NCBI GenBank assembly: GCA_034722035.1
Contig: JAYENK010000001.1
Location: 1 to 27,984, forward strand
Source: JAYENK01 sp034722035
Lineage (GTDB): Bacteria; Patescibacteriota; Patescibacteriia; Patescibacteriales; UBA12075
Reading direction: 5' to 3'
Length of the DNA stretch: 27,984 bases
The first letter of the stretch is position 1; the number at the start of each line of letters is the position of its first letter. Under the pieces are notes generated by a model, which was not told where the DNA came from, made no database searches, and worked only from the letters and a program-made list of their open reading frames with translations. This document shows positions 1 to 9,100 of the stretch, piece after piece. The translations under genes were made by a program, and so were the position numbers.

Positions 1-707
1 TTTTTTCCATATCTTTCACCAACTCCACCAGCAACAATTAACATTAAATCACAATCCTTTTTTTTTGCAATCTCAAAAGCCTTTACAATCTCGGCAGTCC
101 GCTTCATTGACCGCACAGTTCCTAAACTCAAAATCGTCTTCTGCTCAAATTTCCTTATTATTTCCAAATCATCAATAGGCTTCATCTCAATCCCCTCACT
201 AATAATATCAATATTATCAGCACAATATCCCAATTCAATCAAATCATTTCTTGTACTGACCGAAACCGTAATCACCTTTCTATCTCGCAACAAACGCAAA
301 TACCAAGGCTCTAACCAGTAGCCAATCCAATTCAAAGGAAAAAACATCTCAAAAAACCAAATCTCTCGACATAATTGATGAATAAACAAAACATTTTTTT
401 CACTAACATAAAATTTTGCAAAAAAAGGAATAGTATTAATCTCATCAATTACCACATCTGCCCAGCCCTTTAAATTTTTTCGATAATATCTAAAAACATG
501 CCAATAAACTGAAAATCTATTGCCGAGTCTTATAATTTTATACCCATTTCTTATTTCTTTTTTTTTCGCACCTTTAAACCCTGCGACCAAAAAAATAACC
601 TCGTGTCCATCCTTAGTAAGGCGTTTAGCCAGCTCTTCATTCACAACTTCTGCCCCACCTGCTAGAATATTAGTTCGGTCTTTCCATGTTAGCCACAATA
701 TTTTCAT
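1..707 (-). CDS. GT4-family (GT-B fold) glycosyltransferase, C-terminus beyond window edge
   Basis: Reading leftward from an ATG at 707, the frame stays open for 235 codons to the edge. The product starts MKILWLTWKDR and has the glycine-rich GGAEVVNEELAKRLTKDGHEV segment typical of the N-terminal Rossmann half of GT4 (RfaB/PimA-like) transferases. The segment near the edge (TILSLGTVRSMKRTAEIVKAF, then LMLIVAGGVGE) matches the start of the nucleotide-sugar-binding Glycos_transf_1 domain. The E-x7-E motif would lie outside the window. The family transfers a sugar from an activated donor to a glycan or lipid acceptor at the cytoplasmic face of the membrane; donor and acceptor cannot be read. It starts 3 bases after the GT2 stop, so it is the third gene of a flippase-GT2-GT4 operon. 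Confidence 0.88.
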   Translation of the reverse strand, partial: MKILWLTWKDRTNILAGGAEVVNEELAKRLTKDGHEVIFLVAGFKGAKKKEIRNGYKIIRLGNRFSVYWHVFRYYRKNLKGWADVVIDEINTIPFFAKFYVSEKNVLFIHQLCREIWFFEMFFPLNWIGYWLEPWYLRLLRDRKVITVSVSTRNDLIELGYCADNIDIISEGIEMKPIDDLEIIRKFEQKTILSLGTVRSMKRTAEIVKAFEIAKKKDCDLMLIVAGGVGERYGK

Positions 708-710
708 ACT

Positions 711-1727
711 TTACTTGTTATTGTTTTTAAGACTAACTACACATGCACTGTTATCAACAGCATCGACAAAAACTTCATTTGAAAATGACTTCTTATTTCT
801 ATTTCTAACTATATACATCGGCCTATTATACACTTCATTCTGAATATTGCCGATATAAAGAGCGATTAATCCTAGGCAGACAAGAATTATGCCGACTAAA
901 AATAATATGATAACCGCTAAAATAGCAGTACCGGAAAAAGCAAAACCGAAAGGATCATTTAATATAAATCTTTCAACAAAAATAAAGAGTCCCAAGGGGC
1001 CAGATAGCAAAATTATAATACTACCAAGTTTTCCGGCTAATTTTAAGGGGAATAAACTATGACTAATAAAGGTTGAAGTTGATAATTTTAAAAGTTTATA
1101 AGTGCTATATGATGCTTTACCGTTTATCCTTTCCTTAGCATCAAAATAAACAAAGTCTTTTTTAAATCCCATCCAATCTAAAATCCCACGAGTAATGCGA
1201 TTATGCTCAGAAAAATTATTGAATTCATTGATCATTTTTCTATTGATTAAACGAAAATCAGTAGCACGAGGAATTATTTTAGTTTCGCCGATATGATTCA
1301 TTATTTTATAAAAAAAGTATGACCCGATTTTTTTAACCAGCCCTTCACCCTTATTTTTCTTTCTAACTCCGATCACTGTATCCGCACCCGCTTCCCACTT
1401 AACGATAAACTCGGGAATTAATTCTACCGGATGCTGAAGATCCGCGTCAATCAGAATAGCGGCGTTTCCTCGCGCACTATTTAAACCGGCAGTAGTCGCC
1501 ATCTCCTTGCCGAAATTACGGCTAAACTCTATAAACTTAACTCGTTCGTCGCTTAAAGCTAAATTTTCAATTACATTTTGACTATTGTCGGTACTGCCAT
1601 CATTAACAAAAACAACCTCCAACTCGTAAGCGAGATTTTCAAATACTTTTATTAAAGCATTCCAAATCAAAAAGATGTTTTTTCCCTCATTATGAGTTGG
1701 AACGATGACTGAGATTAGTTTTTGCAT
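711..1727 (-). CDS. GT2-family polyprenyl-phosphate glycosyltransferase (GtrB/DPM1-like)
   Basis: The 338-residue protein opens with the GT2 signature SVIVPTHNEGKNI (residues 6-18), followed by VNDGSTDNS (42-49) and the metal- and nucleotide-binding DADLQHP (94-100). Two hydrophobic segments follow near 230-252 and 264-292, the architecture of the GtrB/ArnC/DPM1 branch. These enzymes load a sugar from UDP- or GDP-sugar onto undecaprenyl or other polyprenyl phosphate for use on the outer face of the membrane. The start overlaps the end of the flippase gene by 38 bases, suggesting translational coupling. The C-terminal tail (about 300-338) is hydrophilic and not a known domain to me. The family call is firm; the sugar is unknown. 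Confidence 0.9.
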   Translation of the reverse strand: MQKLISVIVPTHNEGKNIFLIWNALIKVFENLAYELEVVFVNDGSTDNSQNVIENLALSDERVKFIEFSRNFGKEMATTAGLNSARGNAAILIDADLQHPVELIPEFIVKWEAGADTVIGVRKKNKGEGLVKKIGSYFFYKIMNHIGETKIIPRATDFRLINRKMINEFNNFSEHNRITRGILDWMGFKKDFVYFDAKERINGKASYSTYKLLKLSTSTFISHSLFPLKLAGKLGSIIILLSGPLGLFIFVERFILNDPFGFAFSGTAILAVIILFLVGIILVCLGLIALYIGNIQNEVYNRPMYIVRNRNKKSFSNEVFVDAVDNSACVVSLKNNNK

Positions 1728-2946
1728 AAAAAATAATTATTAAAACGTAGATTATGACAATACCAAAAAGAAAATTATTAATAATTGTCATAAAATCTCC
1801 ATGCCGGAAATAAGTTAAAATTATTGTAAAAAATACTGAAATTATTGAGATAGGAATCAGAAAATATCTTCTTAAGGCTAAAAAATAATAAAATATAACA
1901 TTTGTAACTGAAACTGCAAACAATAAGATACTAAGCTTTGGTAAAATTGGCGCTAATTCTAAATATTTACTGCCAATTAATAATTGTATTACCATATCAT
2001 AAAACAACGAAAATATCAAAAGAACACCCAAGCCGGCTGCAGAAACGAACAAAAGAGCCTTTTTTAACATCTTTTCATTGTTTTTATAGCCATTTTTTAA
2101 TTTAATTGAAGGAAGCAATACCGCTGCTGTCGGACCGGCAATAAAAAAAATAATTCTGGCCACAGTCGCGATACCGCTATAAAGACCAGCTTTATCCGGA
2201 CTGAAATAATGTTTTATAATCACCACGTCCGCGGTATAAAAAAAAGTAATACAGCTGGTAGCAAAAAACACTAAGAGCCCAAATTTCAATTCTTTTTTTA
2301 CCTGCTCGTTTAAATTTATTTTCACCCCCAATTTCAGCTTTAAATCTTTTTTAGTTTTTACGAAAGCAAACCATAAAGTAAAAACCTGCGCAATAATCAA
2401 AGCGGTGATAGCGCCGAACGATTTCCACCCCAAATAAACAAAAAGAATACCAAAAAAAAGCTTTCCGCCCGAAGCAATAATTTGCGCCAATGAAACTGTT
2501 TTGAATCTTTTATTTCCCTGTAAATAAGCCTGCCGGAAAACGATTAAGGTGCTTAATAAAAGCAAAACTCCTAAACTTATAAATGGATAAAAAGATTTGA
2601 AATTCAAAAAGGACTCAAGCTCACGGCTAAAAATAACAATCAAAAAAAACAACCCCCCTGTTATATAGATTGAGATATTTCTCAATTCCGATATTATCTC
2701 TGACCGCTCCGTCTCGTCTTTCATGTTTGATGCAATATTGACAATCGTAACAGAAAAAATACCGGCTACAATCGCCAGTTGTGTAAAAAGCGAAATCAAA
2801 GTTTGCACCTCGCCAAAGTCATCGACCGCCATCATGCGACCGAGAATCGGATGATATAGATAATTCAAAACGGCTACAATCATGGAGCCAACAAAAAACA
2901 CTATGTTATTGCGGAAAAAATTATCCTGCAGTATTTTTTTTATCAT
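1690..2946 (-). CDS. Polysaccharide/oligosaccharide flippase (Wzx-like, MOP superfamily)
   Basis: This 418-residue integral membrane protein has about 12 hydrophobic segments spread over its length. It begins with the charged-then-hydrophobic MIKKILQDNFFRNNIVFFVG and the PILGRMMAVDDFGEVQTL loop characteristic of Wzx/RfbX family members. Such proteins move undecaprenyl-diphosphate-linked oligosaccharides across the cytoplasmic membrane. The length is normal for the family. A weak AAAGAG lies about 8 bases before the ATG. Its 3' end overlaps the GT2 gene, and together with the two glycosyltransferases it forms the start of a surface-glycan cluster that continues beyond the left edge. Confidence 0.87.
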   Translation of the reverse strand: MIKKILQDNFFRNNIVFFVGSMIVAVLNYLYHPILGRMMAVDDFGEVQTLISLFTQLAIVAGIFSVTIVNIASNMKDETERSEIISELRNISIYITGGLFFLIVIFSRELESFLNFKSFYPFISLGVLLLLSTLIVFRQAYLQGNKRFKTVSLAQIIASGGKLFFGILFVYLGWKSFGAITALIIAQVFTLWFAFVKTKKDLKLKLGVKINLNEQVKKELKFGLLVFFATSCITFFYTADVVIIKHYFSPDKAGLYSGIATVARIIFFIAGPTAAVLLPSIKLKNGYKNNEKMLKKALLFVSAAGLGVLLIFSLFYDMVIQLLIGSKYLELAPILPKLSILLFAVSVTNVIFYYFLALRRYFLIPISIISVFFTIILTYFRHGDFMTIINNFLFGIVIIYVLIIIFYAKTNLSHRSNS

Positions 2947-3053
2947 AAATATAGCTCTTTAAACAATTTTATGGGTAAAGATTTAATTTGCCACAATGGA
3001 AGAGAATGGCTATTCGATAATTTTAGTTACTAGCTTTGAATTGTTTTTGCACG

Positions 3054-3611
3054 TTATTTAATCTTATACCTCGTACTTCTCCCCTCGCCCAATCTTTCAA
3101 TCTTCTTCATATTTAAAAGTTTATTCAAGGCTTGTAATACGGTCGGTGTTGGCATCTTAAGAGCTTCACGAATTTCCTTTGGAGTTACTTCTTTTTTTTC
3201 TAAAATGAATTGCCAAACTGCAAATTGTTTTTTGGAAAGTAAATTCTCTATTCTTTCTTCTTGACTTAATTCAACCGCCATTTTCGCTTGATCTCTAACA
3301 ATTTCCAAAAAAAACAAAAACCATGAAACGATATTTGGTTTATTTATTTTTAAATTTTTTTGACTTTTATTAAGAGCCAGATAATAAGCGTCTTTATTGT
3401 TCTCAATAAATTTCTCATGCGAAACATACGGCACAAAATCAAACCCCATTTTTAAAAGCAATAAATTAGTCAATACTCTGGATATTCTGCCATTGCCATC
3501 CTGAAAAGGATGTATCGCTAAAAACTCTAATATAAAATTTCCAATAACTAACAATGGATGAATCTTTTTTTCTTCTAATGCTTTTTGTGTCCATTTCACC
3601 AACTCATTCAT
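3054..3611 (-). CDS. N-terminally truncated Fic-family protein, probable decaying gene
   Basis: The 185-residue product contains the Fic catalytic loop HPFQDGNGRISR at residues 34-45, an exact match to HPFx(D/E)GNGRxxR, in which His is the catalytic base for transfer of AMP or another phosphate-containing group. Residues about 115-185 form a winged-helix domain (VTPKEIREALKMPTPTVLQAL), as seen at the C-terminus of many bacterial Fic proteins. Full-length relatives are usually well over 300 residues. Here about 120-170 N-terminal residues, including the target-positioning flap, are missing. Fic-like sequence (PPKEMNELVKW) begins just before the ATG, at about 3623, where it abuts unrelated secreted-protein DNA. 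The catalytic motif is intact, but the missing half makes an active AMP-transferase unlikely. Confidence 0.8.
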   Translation of the reverse strand: MNELVKWTQKALEEKKIHPLLVIGNFILEFLAIHPFQDGNGRISRVLTNLLLLKMGFDFVPYVSHEKFIENNKDAYYLALNKSQKNLKINKPNIVSWFLFFLEIVRDQAKMAVELSQEERIENLLSKKQFAVWQFILEKKEVTPKEIREALKMPTPTVLQALNKLLNMKKIERLGEGRSTRYKIK

Positions 3612-3730
3612 TTCTTTCGGAGGGCATTGCCTGCTGGCGGAGCCTCAGTGGGAGCTGTCCAAACGACAAACAAGGACTGGAAAGAAATAGAAAGGCCGAG
3701 GGTTAATACTACTGCTATGCTGATATGCAT
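3608..3730 (-). pseudogene. Leader of a secreted, pilin-like protein (40-aa remnant) fused to the Fic fragment
   Basis: A 40-codon frame runs from ATG at 3730 to TGA at 3608-3610. It encodes a hydrophobic signal-like segment (ISIAVVLTLGLSISFQSLFV) followed by WTAPTEAPPAGNA. From memory, this W-T-A-P-x-x-x-P-P-x-G-N motif directly after an N-terminal membrane segment recurs in secreted or pilin-like proteins of Parcubacteria. The recognisable part ends exactly where Fic-coding sequence begins. Its TGA overlaps the Fic ATG as ATGA, so a transcript could translate both in series. It is richer in G+C than the flanking DNA. I read it as the broken 5' end of a secreted-protein gene. Confidence 0.6.
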
Positions 3731-3783
3731 TGCTAATTTAAATTATTTTTTTGGCATATAGTTGAATTATTATTAAATTTATT

Positions 3784-5070
3784 TTAATTTGAAAGCAACC
3801 ACTTCCAAGCAGGAATAAGTATTATATTCATTTTATTTTCAAAAATATTATCTTCCTGATTATTTGTTATAATAAAGCCTTTTTTAAGCCTATGAAAAGC
3901 CATTGCCTCTAAAAGTCCTTTATACTCCCTATTTTTATTTTTATTATTTATTTCATAACAAACCTGAATTGCCTGAACAATATTCCGACCGTCTTTTATT
4001 AAAAAATCACATTCATGTTTTGCATTATGATAAAAAATTTCCTGTCCTCTTCTTTTTAATTCAACAGCGACTAAATTTTCCAAAAAATGTCCGCTATCAG
4101 AAGAAAATTTAAAACCAATCTGACTTACAAGGCCATTGTCAACACAATAAATTTTTCTTTTGTTTTTATTTTGCTTTCTAACGGACGGATCATATTTTTT
4201 TAAATCCATAAATAAAAACGAATTATTCAAATATTCAATATATTCCTTAACAGTGTTCTCATGAATATCAAGTTCTTTGCCAATTTTATTAAAGCTATAA
4301 AAACCGGCAATGTTTGATATTAAAAATAAAGCAATATGCTTTAAATTATAAGAATCTCTTATCTTATTGTTATCAATTACATCTTTTAATAAAATAGTTT
4401 GATAATATATTTTTAAAATTTCCTTATCACCGCTTATAGACACCTCTGGGAAACCTCCCTGCTCTAAATATTGGTTAAACAATGAAATTATCTTATTTTT
4501 TTTGGGATAATTTTTCGCCTCATCTTGAAAATATTCAATCTTTTGCGATTTTAAAAATTCAGAAAAAGAAAAAGGTAAATTCATATGTTCGAAAAAACGG
4601 CCTGATAATCGAGAAATATATTGACCGGTCAATAAATTTGAATTTGAACCAGTAATAAAAATTTTTTTAAAAATCTTTTGATCATACTTGGCTTTTACCC
4701 ATTTTTCCCAAATTTCAATATTTTGAATTTCATCAAGAAATAAATATTTAATTTTATTACCAGCCAACACTTCCGCGACCTGAATTATTTCATCCAATTT
4801 CGCAACATTTTTATAAAAAGGAATAAAATTCGGATTATCAAAATTAAGCAATAAAATTTCTTTTTGCTCTGCCTGTCCGCTTTTAATAATCTGATCAATC
4901 AGAATATTAAAAATTGTCGATTTTCCACTTCTTCTCGGTCCGGTTATTACTTCAATAAAATTTGATTTTAATTTTATTTGATCTGCAATATCTCTTAAAA
5001 CAAACTTTATTTGTCTTTTTTCTTTATACCAATGCGAATTTTGCTCCAATATTGTTTCCCGTATATTCAT
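3784..5070 (-). CDS. AAA+ ATPase with C-terminal DUF4143 nuclease-like domain
   Basis: The 428-residue protein has a Walker A GPRRSGKST at about 44-52, a Walker B YLFLDEIQN near 109-117 and a sensor-like FITGSNSNLL near 138-147. These define the AAA_14 family. A winged-helix segment follows near 255-285 (FNKIGKELDIHENTVKEYI). The C-terminal part has the DUF4143 pattern FLENLVAVELKRRG, ECDFLIKDG and VQAIQV, which resembles a PD-(D/E)XK nuclease fold. Members are common in archaea and bacteria as single-gene accessory ATPases; their function is not established. It stands alone behind its own consensus promoter and has an AT content typical of accessory genes. The start is supported by the frame and promoter position. 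Confidence 0.85.
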   Translation of the reverse strand: MNIRETILEQNSHWYKEKRQIKFVLRDIADQIKLKSNFIEVITGPRRSGKSTIFNILIDQIIKSGQAEQKEILLLNFDNPNFIPFYKNVAKLDEIIQVAEVLAGNKIKYLFLDEIQNIEIWEKWVKAKYDQKIFKKIFITGSNSNLLTGQYISRLSGRFFEHMNLPFSFSEFLKSQKIEYFQDEAKNYPKKNKIISLFNQYLEQGGFPEVSISGDKEILKIYYQTILLKDVIDNNKIRDSYNLKHIALFLISNIAGFYSFNKIGKELDIHENTVKEYIEYLNNSFLFMDLKKYDPSVRKQNKNKRKIYCVDNGLVSQIGFKFSSDSGHFLENLVAVELKRRGQEIFYHNAKHECDFLIKDGRNIVQAIQVCYEINNKNKNREYKGLLEAMAFHRLKKGFIITNNQEDNIFENKMNIILIPAWKWLLSN

Positions 5071-5098
5071 AACATAATGATTAAAAAATATATAAATT

Positions 5099-5114
5099 AC
5101 TTATTATAATAAGT
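5099..5114. repeat. 16-bp perfect palindrome abutting the -10 box, candidate operator
   Basis: ACTTATTATAATAAGT is identical to its own reverse complement. It sits immediately downstream of the -10 hexamer, over the predicted transcription start of the AAA ATPase gene. That is a classic position for a repressor operator. AT-rich DNA makes chance palindromes more frequent, so this is a candidate only. Confidence 0.45.
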
Positions 5115-5142
5115 ATTATACATTATTTTTTTATATTGTCAA
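5115..5142 (-). promoter_or_regulatory. Consensus sigma-70-type promoter of the AAA ATPase gene
   Basis: On the minus strand, TTGACA (5142-5137) is followed after 16 bases by TATAAT (5120-5115). Both hexamers are perfect consensus. The predicted transcription start is near 5108, about 40 bases before the ATG at 5070. Confidence 0.75.
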
Positions 5143-5232
5143 AATTCATATAAATTATCTTCATAACAGAAACTACGGAACATTAAAAATCAAACAGACG
5201 TAATTTAATTTCGATATATTATTTTTATTTTA

Positions 5233-6186
5233 CTAATTGGAACTTTCAAAAATAATCGCGAAATAACTGGTTGTAGAATCAGGCTTAACAACAGCAAAAT
5301 CAAAAGAATTTGCATGATTAATAATATTTATTTTTAAGCCTTTTTCTTCAGTATACATAAGACTTAAAGCCAAAATACTTGGAGAATCCACATAATCATT
5401 ATTTAATCTTAAAATTTTTCCAATATCTTTCCGGACTATTAAATCCCTAGTTTCTGCGTCTTTTTCATCAGATTCTTCCTTGGTCAAATAATGAGAAAAA
5501 TCTAAAGAAAAAATTACTAAAGAATTTTCATCTAAATTCTGAATTAACCACTTATTTAACTTATCTATATCAGCATAATCCGCATAAGAGCTTACTACAA
5601 TTGGTACAATTTGAACATCTTTTAAATAATATTTAACAAAAGGAGCAAGCCCCCCGATAGAATGTTCATGCAAAAATATTTCCGGATAAGATTCAGCTTT
5701 AAAGTCTCTTAAAAAACTTTGCACTAAATTATTATCATGTTCCAAATTACCAAAAGGAGTTTCCCAATCGGCTTTAGCGCTCGCCAAAGATTCAGTTCCA
5801 ATATTTTTATGATTAGGACCAATGATAACAACATTATCAATATCACGACCGCTAGAAATCTTGATTAATTTAGCTATAAATTCCGAAGCTACTAAATGAT
5901 GTGGAATAATTATAGCTTCTACATTATCTTGCGCCTTTACTTCATCAGCTTGACTTACAGCATGAGAAAAATTATTTTCCTCAAAAAATATTTCTGATAA
6001 TTTGATTATTACGCTTTGTGAATCCTTAAAATTATTATCCTGTAGTGTCATTAAAAAATCGTTCTGACTAAAACGCGCTAAACTTGAATGTAAAACAAAA
6101 CTCTGTTTGAAAATGTAAAAAACAAAAACAAACAAAAGTACAGCAAAAATTAAAAATATAAAAATAGGTATTTTATCTTTCTTCAT
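5233..6186 (-). CDS. Memo-family protein (AmmeMemoRadiSam system protein B-like), membrane anchored
   Basis: The 317-residue product has a hydrophobic segment at residues 7-26, predicting a single N-terminal anchor with the domain outside the cell. The rest matches the Memo/AMMECR1-associated class III-dioxygenase-like fold: IIPHHLVAS at 93-101 (family: PHAGY..S), IGPNHKN at 122-128, LHEHSIGGLAPF at 172-183 (family: EHSIEVQLPF) and SLDFSHYL at 227-234. The Cys ligand normally found late in the domain is not obvious; NHANSFDF at 290-297 occupies the expected place. Canonical neighbours (AMMECR1, radical SAM) are absent. Instead the gene overlaps the macroglobulin gene by ATGA, implying a coupled, extracytoplasmic job. 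Substrate and reaction are unknown. Confidence 0.82.
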   Translation of the reverse strand: MKKDKIPIFIFLIFAVLLFVFVFYIFKQSFVLHSSLARFSQNDFLMTLQDNNFKDSQSVIIKLSEIFFEENNFSHAVSQADEVKAQDNVEAIIIPHHLVASEFIAKLIKISSGRDIDNVVIIGPNHKNIGTESLASAKADWETPFGNLEHDNNLVQSFLRDFKAESYPEIFLHEHSIGGLAPFVKYYLKDVQIVPIVVSSYADYADIDKLNKWLIQNLDENSLVIFSLDFSHYLTKEESDEKDAETRDLIVRKDIGKILRLNNDYVDSPSILALSLMYTEEKGLKINIINHANSFDFAVVKPDSTTSYFAIIFESSN

Positions 6187-9100
6187 TCACTAATAATTAT
6201 TTTACTTTTAGTAGAGTAATTAATAAAATCGGGATTCTTAAAAGATTGAATAATCGCCGACTCAGCTACATACTCTCCTCGATTTTTAGCTCGAGCATAA
6301 TATTTTATATAGTCTCCACCACAATAAGAATTTTTCCAATCACGGCTAATTCTATATTTTATCATCTGCCCGTCTTGATTATAGGGATACCAATAATGAC
6401 AATCGTAACTAGAGTTTTGATAATAAAATTTTGTTACTGGCATTAATGCACTTGGTAAAATATCTGTAATTTGATAAGAACCGGCTAAAGCAGAAGAAGA
6501 AAAAGATGGATAAAGTCTTACTTCAATTAAATCTTTTTCAGAAAAATTATTTGTTTTTTTATTATTAACATAATATTCCCTTCTAATATCAAGATTATTA
6601 TCTCGTTCAACTAAAGTCATATCCAAGACGTCAGTATAGCGCAAAGAAATACCAACATCGCCTTCAATCTCTAAAAATTTTACATTTTGAGCAAAATCAG
6701 GACTTAATTCAAAGGCATAAGTTCTTCCTCCGGTAATTTCTACCGAATTTTTAGTACCTTCTATTTCAAAAACAATCTTAGCACTCTCTGGACTTAAATT
6801 TGGCAAAGCATTTTGAATATAATCTATTTTTTCCAAATTAAATAAATTTTCACTATTCCGATACTGTCCATAAAGTTTTTGGTTCTCAAGTAAATAAGAC
6901 AACATGCCTGATGCTTCTTTAGCTCCTAAGCTAGAAGCTAAAACTGCTGTTAATGCTGTAGTCTGAAAAGTATCATCTAATTTTTCTCCTGACTTAATAA
7001 TAATATGAGGTAATTTTTCTTCTCCATAATTTTCCAAAATTTCATAATAAATTTTACGACTTAGTTCCTTATCTCCGGCTTTAGATAATGCTAATGATAA
7101 ATATATTTTTTCCTTTAAACTTAAGTCATCTTTTTGCACCCATTTTTTAATTCGAGTCAAAACCGGCTTACCAATAGCCGCTAAACCACACAAAGCAAAA
7201 GTAGCCTCTTCCCGATTAAGATTCTTATCTTTTAAAAATTTAAGAAAATATTGGGATAAAGCTTCCTCATCAAACTCATCCCCACCCAATTGAGCTACAT
7301 GCATCGACAATTCTAAATCTTCTGAACTATATGGAAGCAAAGATATTCCTCCGCTGCTTAGTTGATAGTTCTGAGCATTAAAATCCGGAGCCACAAAATC
7401 CTCATCATAATATTTTTCCAATAAAATTCTAGCCATTTTTCTGCTCAATTTCTGATCTAGCCTATCTCCCCATGACCAACTCAAAGAAGTTAAAGGAGGA
7501 TAAAGTTCATTCTGGCCTTGATCAATTAGTACGACAGCAAAAGGCAAATCATTAGGCGGAACAATTTTAGTATCCAATGACAATTTATTATTAATCGCTT
7601 TTTGCGAAGACAAACGAGATTCTATAACTTTTAAAGGAAGTTTTATGGCATCATCTCCTTTTTCTGTCTTCAAGCCATAAATAATTTTATGATCACCTAA
7701 ACTTAATTCTGGTAAAGGAAAATAAACGGGCTTAAAGGCTAAAGCACTTAAGTTTTGTTCTTCATTAATATTTAAACTCTCTGAGGAAATAGAAAAATTA
7801 GCCATATCATTATTCTCTAAAGCCGTGCCAAAAGAACGCATTCTAGCGATAGGTTTATCCTCTCTTAAATATTCATCATCAATTGTTATTTCCGCAAAAA
7901 CAGGAAGCGAGACTGGAATCTGAGTAACGCTAAGACCGGCGTACAAATCCTTCGTTATGGCCTGCGCCGTAATGCGCCAGGAAGTTATATTATCAGGAAG
8001 TTTAAAAGATATTTTCCCTTCTCCTTGTGCGTTTGTTTGAATAGAATCAAATAAAGCGGCATCTGTAAAAAGCTCTCTAGCTCCTCCTCCTTTTTCCTGA
8101 TTATGAACATAAAAACCATCAGCGAAAAAAGTATGTTGAGGATCAATTCGTAAATTATAAACTGAAATATATTTAAATTTTATTTCAATGGAATTAATAT
8201 AAATTTTCTCTCCTAAATTATTTAAAAGCCAATCCCCCTTCTTTAATAAACCGGCATCAACAAAACGATAATTAGAATAAATTTGATGCTCTGGGGTTAT
8301 TTTTAAATTATCATTAATAATTAAATACTCTCCGACGACATGCTCCCAAACTTCAGTTACCTCACCCTCAACCTGCTCTTTATCAAAAGGATTTGAAAAA
8401 GTTTTAATTTTTTCCCCGTCTTTTACTTCTTCAATCGGCTTAAGACTATTATCAGCCATTAAAATTAAAGTTCCAGCTAAAAAACATCCACCGCCTTCAA
8501 CTCCAGATCTAGAATCTAACAAACTCTCATGACTCTGTTCTGTCAATAAACTTCCACTACGAACCTTAGCGTAAAGAGTTTCTAGAGGGCTAGCTGAGTC
8601 ATTAGCTACCGCATAATAAGCTTCATCTACTAAATTTAAATTTACTTCAGCCTGCTTCGGATTATCATCTTTATCTAAAACTTTTAAATTTAAAGTTACA
8701 TTTTCACCAGGCAAATATTTTTCTTTATCTGGCTCTACCATAATCTTTAAACGGCGCTCATTAATATCAAAGCTCACCGAACGACCATGATAAAAAGCTT
8801 GAGTACTTAAATAAGACCGACCATTAAAGTAAATTCCTGCTAAATTAACATTGGGGACATCATCTTTCTGAAAATTAAATTTATAAAGACCCTTATCTCC
8901 AAGATTATATTCTTGCAAGCCGTTCTGAAGCTGAAGAAATAAATATCCGTTTTCTCTTTCTGGCATAGCTTCATCATTTTTTACAAATTCAGCGCTCACC
9001 AAATCACCTAATTTATACTTTTCATTTTCTTCTGAAAATTGAAAATGAAAATAATTATAAGACCAACTAGAATACCTATTTATATAACGCCCATTATAAT

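Noticed and set aside
8100..8486. Classical splicing intein with homing endonuclease
   Set aside because: The domain is only 129 residues, lacks a LAGLIDADG or HNH insert and has Gln instead of Cys, Ser or Thr at +1, so the BIL/Hint reading is preferred.
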